Part shown: positions 17,022-22,349 of the stretch, piece after piece | How positions within the stretch are numbered: the first letter of the stretch is position 1 | How the letters are laid out: each line of letters opens with the position of its first letter | Assembly (NCBI GenBank): GCA_002346545.1 | Contig: DEAA01000035.1 | Coordinates: 133,062-155,410, forward strand | Direction: 5' to 3' | Source of the DNA: Acidobacteria bacterium UBA2994 | GTDB taxonomy: Bacteria; Acidobacteriota; Vicinamibacteria; Vicinamibacterales; UBA8438 | Length of the DNA: 22,349 bases | The notes under the pieces: generated by a model | Seen by the model: the letters and a program-made list of their open reading frames with translations, nothing else | What the model was told of the DNA's origin: nothing | The model's database searches: none | Translations under genes and position numbers: made by a program

Positions 17022-19109
17022 CTAGGTGTCGTTACCGAGCCAGTGGACGAACCAGCTTCGGAGCCGCTCAAGCCGGTCGACCAGTAGCCAGGGTTCTCCG
17101 GTGCGAGACAGCCCGTGGCTCGATCGGGGATAGCGGACCAACTCAGTCGGGATCTCCCGGTGCTTCAGCGTCATAAACCACTTTTCGCCGTCGCCGATCG
17201 GTGTTCGGTAGTCGTTCTCGCTGTGGATGATCAGTGTCGGCGCGGTCACGTTCTCGACATACCTGATCGGCGAGAGTCGGTCGTAGAGTTCACGCTGCTC
17301 CCAGGGTGGGCCTCCGAAGGCGAACTCCAGCAGGCCCTGCGCGTCGCTCGATCCGTACAGGCTGGTCCAGTCCGCGATCGATCGGCTGGTGACGGCGGCC
17401 GCGAACCGGTCGGTGGTTGCCGTCAACCAGTTCGTCATGAAGCCGCCGTAGCTGCCGCCTGAGACGCCGATCCGAGCGGGGTCGATGTCCGGATAGGCGG
17501 CCAACGCGGCATCGATGCCAGTCAGGATGTCCTCCGAGTCGACTTCTCCCCACCCTGGCGTCGCCGCGTACATGAAGTCGTGGCCGTAGCCGGTCGAGCC
17601 ACGTGGATTCGTGTAGAGGACGAAGAAGCCGGCATTTGACAGGACGTGGAATGTCCGGAAGAACCTGTTGCCGTAGGCGCCGTACGGCCCGCCATGGATC
17701 TTCACCACCATCGGGTAGGACCCGCCGTCGACGTAGTCGACCGGACGGACGACCCACCCTTCGATCTCCGTGCCGTCCTCGACGGACCAGGTCAGTGGCT
17801 CTGCCGGCTGTAGTGCGATCTCGTTTAGCCAGCCGTCGTTGAAGCTCGTGATCCGCTGCTGGAGGGTGCCGTCGCTCCGGTTGACGTACACCTCGGCTGG
17901 CGAGATCGCATCGGTCACGGTATAGGCCATGACCAGGTCATCGCTGGTCGCGCTGAGCGATCGCACCTGCCGGTCGCCGTCGGTGACCTGTCGGATGAGG
18001 TCACCGGTGATCGAGAGCTCGTACACGTGGCTGTTGCCGGAGATTCCGGCCACGAAACGGACCGCCTCGCCGGTGGCTGTCCAGCTCGGGGGGCCTGGGA
18101 TGTACTCCCAGTCCGACGTCAGATTGCGCGGAAGCCCACGGAAACTGCCGTCCGTCGCTAGGTTCACGACCCGGATGTCGGTGGGTTCTCCCCGGGCTCG
18201 GGATTGGAGGAAGGCCAGCTTGGTTCCGTCGGGCGAGACTACCGGTGCGGTCTCGCTGCCGGGATTGGAGGTCAGTGTTTCCGGCTCGCCGTCCTCTCGT
18301 CCTACCAGATAGATGTTCGACGTGAGGGTGAACCTGAGCTCGTCGTCCTCGTCCTCGTCGCTCGTGAAGTAGATGTGCTCGCCGTTGGCTGACCACACCG
18401 GAGCGCCGACGTCGAATGGTAGGTCGGTCCGTTGCACCGGCTCGCCTCCGTTAGCCTGGACGACGAATAGCTGGCGTTTCGGTTGCGTTTGGTAGTGCGG
18501 CAGCAAGCTCAGAGTGCCATCCCGCTTGTAGCGGGTCGAGGTGATGACCCGGCCGTCGAAGCGCTCGGCGACCAGCGTGTCCGTGACGGCGTCTGGCGCG
18601 ATCCAGCCTTCCCGTTCGCCTGGTTCCTCGCCTCCGGTCTCCGGACGGGCCACATACGCGAGCCAGGCGCCGTCAGGCGACCACACGGGGGCACCCCGCA
18701 CGCCTTCGATCTGGTAAGCCTCGCCGCCGGGGAAGGTCACGCGGGCGAACCAGGTGGTGCCATTACCGGCGCCGTCTCCGCGACGAGACTGAAAGCTCAG
18801 CAGGTGGCTATCCGGAGACCAGCGTGGTGCGCTCGCTTCCTGCGTCGGGTCGGTGAAGCGAAACGCGTCGCCTTCGGGTCTGCCGCCTCGCAGCTCCTGT
18901 AGCCAGATCTCCCGATGTCTCCGATTTTCCACCTCGTCGTTCGTGGTGACGGTGAAGGCCACGAGTGCACCATCGGGCGAGATGGCGACCTCTCCGACCC
19001 CAACCTCTTGGTAGTAGTCAGTCGGAAGGAGCCCGCGCGACTGGGCGAGTGCGGGTGATGAGACGAGCAGTGTGGCGGCGGCTAGCGTGACGATTCGACG
19101 TTCTGACAT
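17022..19109 (-). CDS. Secreted S9-family peptidase (prolyl oligopeptidase / acylaminoacyl-peptidase type)
   Basis: A 695-residue serine peptidase that should remove short or modified peptides outside the cytoplasm. Residues 1-23 are a signal peptide ending ALA-Q. Residues about 30-420 form a TolB/WD40-like beta-propeller with repeated SPDG and WSPD blades, the gate that restricts substrates to oligopeptides. The C-terminal alpha/beta-hydrolase domain has the oxyanion motif HGGP (472-475), nucleophile Ser553 in GGSYGG, Asp633 in HSENDYRTP and His665 in SSHGLS. The length is normal. An acidic run DEDEDDE (251-257) is encoded by a short TCGTCC-type simple repeat. AGAGG lies 5 nt before the ATG, and TGCTACACT upstream is a good extended -10. 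It is divergent from gamma-glutamyltranspeptidase across 85 bp, so the two may be expressed together. Confidence 0.93.
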   Translation of the reverse strand: MSERRIVTLAAATLLVSSPALAQSRGLLPTDYYQEVGVGEVAISPDGALVAFTVTTNDEVENRRHREIWLQELRGGRPEGDAFRFTDPTQEASAPRWSPDSHLLSFQSRRGDGAGNGTTWFARVTFPGGEAYQIEGVRGAPVWSPDGAWLAYVARPETGGEEPGEREGWIAPDAVTDTLVAERFDGRVITSTRYKRDGTLSLLPHYQTQPKRQLFVVQANGGEPVQRTDLPFDVGAPVWSANGEHIYFTSDEDEDDELRFTLTSNIYLVGREDGEPETLTSNPGSETAPVVSPDGTKLAFLQSRARGEPTDIRVVNLATDGSFRGLPRNLTSDWEYIPGPPSWTATGEAVRFVAGISGNSHVYELSITGDLIRQVTDGDRQVRSLSATSDDLVMAYTVTDAISPAEVYVNRSDGTLQQRITSFNDGWLNEIALQPAEPLTWSVEDGTEIEGWVVRPVDYVDGGSYPMVVKIHGGPYGAYGNRFFRTFHVLSNAGFFVLYTNPRGSTGYGHDFMYAATPGWGEVDSEDILTGIDAALAAYPDIDPARIGVSGGSYGGFMTNWLTATTDRFAAAVTSRSIADWTSLYGSSDAQGLLEFAFGGPPWEQRELYDRLSPIRYVENVTAPTLIIHSENDYRTPIGDGEKWFMTLKHREIPTELVRYPRSSHGLSRTGEPWLLVDRLERLRSWFVHWLGNDT

Positions 19110-19127
19110 GGGAACCTCTGGCGGGAA

Positions 19128-19136
19128 AGTGTAGCA
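19128..19136 (-). promoter_or_regulatory. Extended -10 promoter of the S9 peptidase gene
   Basis: On the minus strand TGCTACACT combines a TGn extension with a TACACT -10 element, 18 nt before the start codon. The -35 position (17 nt upstream) is a poor match, which extended -10 promoters tolerate. A GGCCGGCC palindrome lies in the spacer. Confidence 0.4.
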
Positions 19137-19175
19137 AGTTCCGGCCGGCCAACGATGCTTGCACTAACTCGACCC

Positions 19176-19181
19176 AGGGAG
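19176..19181 (+). promoter_or_regulatory. Ribosome site AGGGAG before ggt
   Basis: AGGGAG lies 5 nt before ATG 19187 (the three-codon minicistron) and 13 nt before ATG 19195 (gamma-glutamyltranspeptidase). Its spacing favours initiation at the minicistron. Confidence 0.5.
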
Positions 19182-19186
19182 CCATC

Positions 19187-19198
19187 ATGGACGGATGA
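19187..19198 (+). CDS. Three-codon minicistron (Met-Asp-Gly) overlapping ggt start
   Basis: ATG GAC GGA TGA sits at the best distance from the Shine-Dalgarno, and its stop codon overlaps the ggt ATG as ATGA. It could deliver ribosomes to ggt by termination-reinitiation, or be chance. No product of interest is expected. Confidence 0.3.
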   Translation: MDG

Positions 19199-20907
19199 CG
19201 GTGCCGTTCGGTCGGAGCCAGTTGCGACGGTTGTCTCTGGCGCTGGCTAGTGTCCTGTTCGTGTTGACGCCGAGCACGTTGACGGCGAGTAGCCAGCCGA
19301 TTCGCGCCAGGCAGGCGATGGTGGTTTCTCAGGATCAGCTCGCCTCCGAGGTGGGAGCGGAGGTCATGCGCGAGGGAGGTAACGCTATCGACGCGACGGT
19401 GGCCACCGCGTTCGCGCTTGCTGTTACCTATCCGGCTGCCGGAAACATCGGCGGAGGTGGGTTCCTGGTCTATCGGCCCGTGACGGGCGAGCCGGTGGCC
19501 TACGACTTCCGTGAGATGGCACCCTCGCGAGCCTATCCGACCATGTTTATGGACGGTGGCGCCTACGACCGGGTGTTGCATCACGACTCGCACCTGGCGG
19601 TCGGTGTGCCCGGGACGGTGGCTGGACTGTACCTGGCCTGGTCGGACCATGGTGTCCTGCCCTGGGAGCGGCTACTGGCCCCCGCGATCGCGCTGGCCAG
19701 GGACGGTTTTCCGGTGTCCAACCCACTCGCCAGCTCGCTCGCCAGCGTGCTGCCCCGGATGGCCGACTACCCGGCCTCGGTCGCGCAGTTCTCCAATAAC
19801 GGAGAGCCCTATCAGACCGGCGAGACCCTGCGTCAGGGCGAGTTGGCTGACACACTGACCCGAATCTCCGAGGAGGGTCCGGCCGGCTTCTATCAGGGCG
19901 TGACGGCCGAGCTGATCGAGCAGGAGATGGCCGCCAATGGCGGGCTCATCACCCAGGTCGACTTGGGCGCCTACCGCGCGATTCGACGGACGCCCATCCG
20001 AGGCATCTACCGTGGCCACGAGATCATCTCGATGCCTCCCATCAGTTCCGGAGGGACCGCTGTCATCGAGATGCTCAATGTTCTAGAAGGCTACGACCTG
20101 GCCAGGCTTGGCGCCGGCTCTGCGGCTACGACGCATCTGTTGATCGAAGCGATGCGGCGCGCGTACGCAGACAGGGCACAGCATCTGGGAGATCCGGCGT
20201 TCAACGCCGACATGCGGATCGACCAGCTGATCTCGAAGGAGTACGCAGAGGAACTCCGAAAGACGATCAACCTCGATCGCGCATCCGTCTCATCACCGTC
20301 CAGTTTCGAATGGCCGACGGAAGGGGACGAGACCACGCATGTGTCGACGGTGGATGCCGAGCGGAACGCCGTCTCGCTGACCTACACCCTCGAGCAGGGG
20401 TACGGCTCGAAGATCACTGTGCCCGGCGCCGGTTTCCTGTTGAACAACGAGATGGGCGACTTCAATCCTGCTCCAGGGATGACCACCGAGACGGGCCTCA
20501 TCGGCACTGGACCGAATCTGGCGGAGCCGGGCAAGCGGATGCTGTCCAGCATGACCCCTACTATCGTCGCTCGCGACGGCAATTTGCTCATGGTCACCGG
20601 CTCACCCGGTGGCCGCACGATCATCAATACGGTGCTGCTGACGCTGGTCAACGTCATCGATTTCGGGATGAACATTCAGGAGGCGGTAGACGCGCCGCGT
20701 CTGCATCACCAGTGGTTGCCGGATGAAACCCGCTACGAGCGATGGGGGCTGTCGCCAGACACGCTGGCCCTGCTCAGGGCGCGCGGGCACCAGATGGTCG
20801 AGACCCGCGTGCAGGGCGCGGTCTCGGCGATCTACCACGACGGCAAGAACGACATGCTTGAGGGCGCAGAAGACCGCCGACGCACCAGTGCGGCGGTCGG
20901 GTTTTGA
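19195..20907 (+). CDS. ggt: Gamma-glutamyltranspeptidase precursor
   Basis: GGT cleaves the gamma-glutamyl bond of glutathione and similar peptides, releasing glutamate or transferring it to another amino acid, and acts in the periplasm. Residues 1-33 form a signal peptide (RRLSLALASVLFVLTPSTLTASS). The precursor should self-cleave before Thr380 in GDETTHVSTVD, giving a large chain of about 345 mature residues and a 191-residue small chain with Thr380 as nucleophile. Substrate-binding residues are in place: Arg106 (FREMAP), Asp422 (MGDF), Ser451/Ser452 (LSSMTP) and Gly472/Gly473 (SPGG). At 570 residues it is full length. ATG 19195 is the only in-frame ATG before the signal peptide; the Shine-Dalgarno is better placed for an overlapping minicistron. 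It is divergent from the S9 peptidase, and a weak hairpin with T4 lies at its 3' end. Confidence 0.95.
   Translation: MTVPFGRSQLRRLSLALASVLFVLTPSTLTASSQPIRARQAMVVSQDQLASEVGAEVMREGGNAIDATVATAFALAVTYPAAGNIGGGGFLVYRPVTGEPVAYDFREMAPSRAYPTMFMDGGAYDRVLHHDSHLAVGVPGTVAGLYLAWSDHGVLPWERLLAPAIALARDGFPVSNPLASSLASVLPRMADYPASVAQFSNNGEPYQTGETLRQGELADTLTRISEEGPAGFYQGVTAELIEQEMAANGGLITQVDLGAYRAIRRTPIRGIYRGHEIISMPPISSGGTAVIEMLNVLEGYDLARLGAGSAATTHLLIEAMRRAYADRAQHLGDPAFNADMRIDQLISKEYAEELRKTINLDRASVSSPSSFEWPTEGDETTHVSTVDAERNAVSLTYTLEQGYGSKITVPGAGFLLNNEMGDFNPAPGMTTETGLIGTGPNLAEPGKRMLSSMTPTIVARDGNLLMVTGSPGGRTIINTVLLTLVNVIDFGMNIQEAVDAPRLHHQWLPDETRYERWGLSPDTLALLRARGHQMVETRVQGAVSAIYHDGKNDMLEGAEDRRRTSAAVGF
20873..20905 (+). 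terminator. Weak intrinsic terminator at the ggt 3' end
   Basis: ACCGC and GCGGT form an outer 5-bp stem and CGCA/TGCG an inner stem, separated by a 3-nt bulge on the left arm; CGGG and TTTT follow. It overlaps the last ggt codons. The short T-run and bulge make it a weak candidate. Between it and the transglycosylase stop (20908-21146) I see no gene or clear signal. Confidence 0.27.
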
Positions 20908-21146
20908 GCCGATTGAGCCGCCCAGGACACCCCGTAGCGATCAGCGACACGTTGCTTCCCTGGGTTCGATCACTTGAAGAGCTTCGTGCTGAATCACGCA
21001 TATTTACCACCGCGCCCAGTGCTGCCCGTGACTGCGACTGGACGACTTTCCGGCGCCGTCGATCTGCTCTGTCCGCCGACGAAAATCTGATGGAGATAGG
21101 GTAGCGAGTACCGCAGAACGCTGGAGTTAGGACGAAGGAGATCTGT

Positions 21147-22349
21147 CTATTGGGTGGTGCCGTACACCCGCTGGTACCCGGCGACGTTGGCCAGCACTTC
21201 CCGGACGAACCGTCGAGTCTCGCTGTAGGGAATGGTGTCGACGAACAGATCTTCGCTGAGTTCCCGCGCCGACTCCCACCAGATGGCCACGCGCTCTTCG
21301 CCCGCGTTGTAGGAGGCGATGACTGGGGCGAGCTGACCGCTGAACATAGTCAGGAGGTCGCCGGCGAGCGTGGCCGCGATGCTGGCGTTGACCTCTGGTC
21401 GGAGCAAGACCTCCTCGTCTTCGAGATCGGCCGCCGAGAGCTCGTCGAGGCCGGACCGTGGCCCGAGATCGGTGGCGGTGTAGGGCATGATCTGAAACAG
21501 TCCCAGCGCGCCCACGAACGAGCGGGCGTCAGCGTCGAATCGCGACTCCTGTCGCATTAGCGAGAACATGAGACCCGGATCGATATCCCTATCCGCTGCC
21601 GCGGGGGTCACGGCGCTGTCGTAGGGACGAGGATAGACCAGCTGGTAGAAGTCTTCCGGCAGCGCGTCGGCCCCTTGCTGCAGATAGCCGGCGAAGTGTG
21701 TCACCAGGAGTCGCGGCACCGCTTCCCACGCGCTACCTTCGGCCGAGGCGCGGGTGGCCAGCAGCGCCAGTGCCCGATTGCGCGTCTCGTCCTCTAGTAG
21801 CCGCCGGAGATACCACGCCGCATCGTTGACCAGTCCGGCGCGGGCCAGGGTCATTGCGGCTTTGAACTCCGCCCGCGCACGGGTGGAAGCCTCGAGCGTT
21901 AGCGTCGGGAATTCGCGGGCAGCCGGCGATGGCAGATCGGCTCCGAGCTCTTTCAGCCGGGCCGCCGCTTGGAGCCCGTAGTAATGATGGGGACGGGTCT
22001 GGACGAGTCTGTTTAGTGCGCGGTGGGCCGGACCTTGCTCTTCGCCCGCAGTCAGCTCGGCTACCGCCTGCCAGTAGATGCCGGCCGGCTCCAGGTCGCC
22101 GGTAGGGTTTCGTCGATTCAGCGCGCGGAGATTCGTGAGGGCACGGTTGGCATCGCCCGCGCGCAATGCCGCCACGCCTGCCTTCCACAGTATCCGCCGC
22201 TGCGCGTCGCCGCCCCGCGCGCCCTGGAAGAGCTCCCGATACAGGCGCAGGGCCTCGTCGACTTCCCCGACTGCCACCAGATAGGCGGCCAGCAGCTCGC
22301 CGGCGGCGAACCGGTCGGGGCGCTGTTCAGAGCGGTCCCGGGACAAATC
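21147..22349 (-). CDS. Soluble lytic transglycosylase (SLT domain with TPR-like repeats), 5' end cut by window edge
   Basis: Cleaves the MurNAc-GlcNAc bond of peptidoglycan with formation of 1,6-anhydro-MurNAc; it acts in the periplasm. The frame is open to the right edge (no start inside the window that needs to be used), so the N-terminus and signal peptide are missing. The visible 400 residues begin with helical repeats (about 10-240; for example AGELLAAYLVAVGEVDEALRLY) like the superhelix of Slt70. The SLT domain starts at about 252: Glu267 in MRQESRF is the catalytic acid, followed by GLFQIMP (282-288), SYNAG (345-349) and the closing segment TIPYSETRRFVREVL. It is separated from ggt by 239 bp and converges with it. 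Family assignment is firm; which Slt-type paralogue it is cannot be said. Confidence 0.93.
   Translation of the reverse strand, partial: DLSRDRSEQRPDRFAAGELLAAYLVAVGEVDEALRLYRELFQGARGGDAQRRILWKAGVAALRAGDANRALTNLRALNRRNPTGDLEPAGIYWQAVAELTAGEEQGPAHRALNRLVQTRPHHYYGLQAAARLKELGADLPSPAAREFPTLTLEASTRARAEFKAAMTLARAGLVNDAAWYLRRLLEDETRNRALALLATRASAEGSAWEAVPRLLVTHFAGYLQQGADALPEDFYQLVYPRPYDSAVTPAAADRDIDPGLMFSLMRQESRFDADARSFVGALGLFQIMPYTATDLGPRSGLDELSAADLEDEEVLLRPEVNASIAATLAGDLLTMFSGQLAPVIASYNAGEERVAIWWESARELSEDLFVDTIPYSETRRFVREVLANVAGYQRVYGTTQ

Noticed and set aside
20904..21104. 66-codon plus-strand frame after ggt
   Set aside because: TTG start inside the ggt stop region, no ribosome site, no recognisable features; likely chance.

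Overview
The window is GC-rich, gene-dense chromosomal DNA from a free-living Gram-negative-type bacterium. Codons mostly end in G or C. Several proteins carry signal peptides or a lipobox. A TAXI/TRAP uptake system and a soluble lytic transglycosylase point to an envelope with a periplasm. The many secreted hydrolases (amidohydrolase, esterase, S9 peptidase, gamma-glutamyltranspeptidase) and the small alternating transcription units would fit Acidobacteriota, for example a Vicinamibacteria-like lineage. That assignment is an inference from style, not a marker-gene result. I see no rRNA, tRNA, CRISPR array, phage module or insertion sequence.

Layout. 1-1562 (+): the end of queG (tRNA queuosine synthesis), then yqgE/algH. 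1633-5732 (-): a secreted amidohydrolase translationally coupled to rsgA (30S maturation GTPase), a 382-bp stretch with no clear gene, an unrecognised 77-residue protein, and dinB (DNA polymerase IV). 5757-8367 (+): an ABC exporter half-transporter followed at 28 bp by a secreted protein with a possible cupredoxin-like metal site. 8373-10483 (-): a gluzincin-type metallopeptidase overlapping by 4 bp an atypical ATP-grasp ligase. 10590-12266 (+): ettA. 12238-15248 (-): a TAXI solute-binding lipoprotein and a fused TRAP permease, which overlaps the end of ettA tail to tail by 29 bp. 15418-16986 (+): a secreted esterase. 17022-19109 (-): a secreted S9 prolyl-oligopeptidase-type peptidase. 19195-20907 (+): gamma-glutamyltranspeptidase. 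21147-22349 (-): a lytic transglycosylase cut by the window end.

How the parts may work together. The right half could be a peptide-scavenging neighbourhood: exported S9 peptidase and gamma-glutamyltranspeptidase release amino acids such as glutamate, and a TAXI-TRAP importer could take up small carboxylates. The substrate link is inferred. The left half is mostly housekeeping (tRNA modification, ribosome maturation, translesion synthesis, translation factor). The least described unit is the metallopeptidase plus ATP-grasp ligase pair. Three start sites deserve attention: the TRAP permease (likely CTG), gamma-glutamyltranspeptidase (a three-codon minicistron placed at the Shine-Dalgarno), and the metallopeptidase (an upstream GTG start would translate a heptad DNA repeat).
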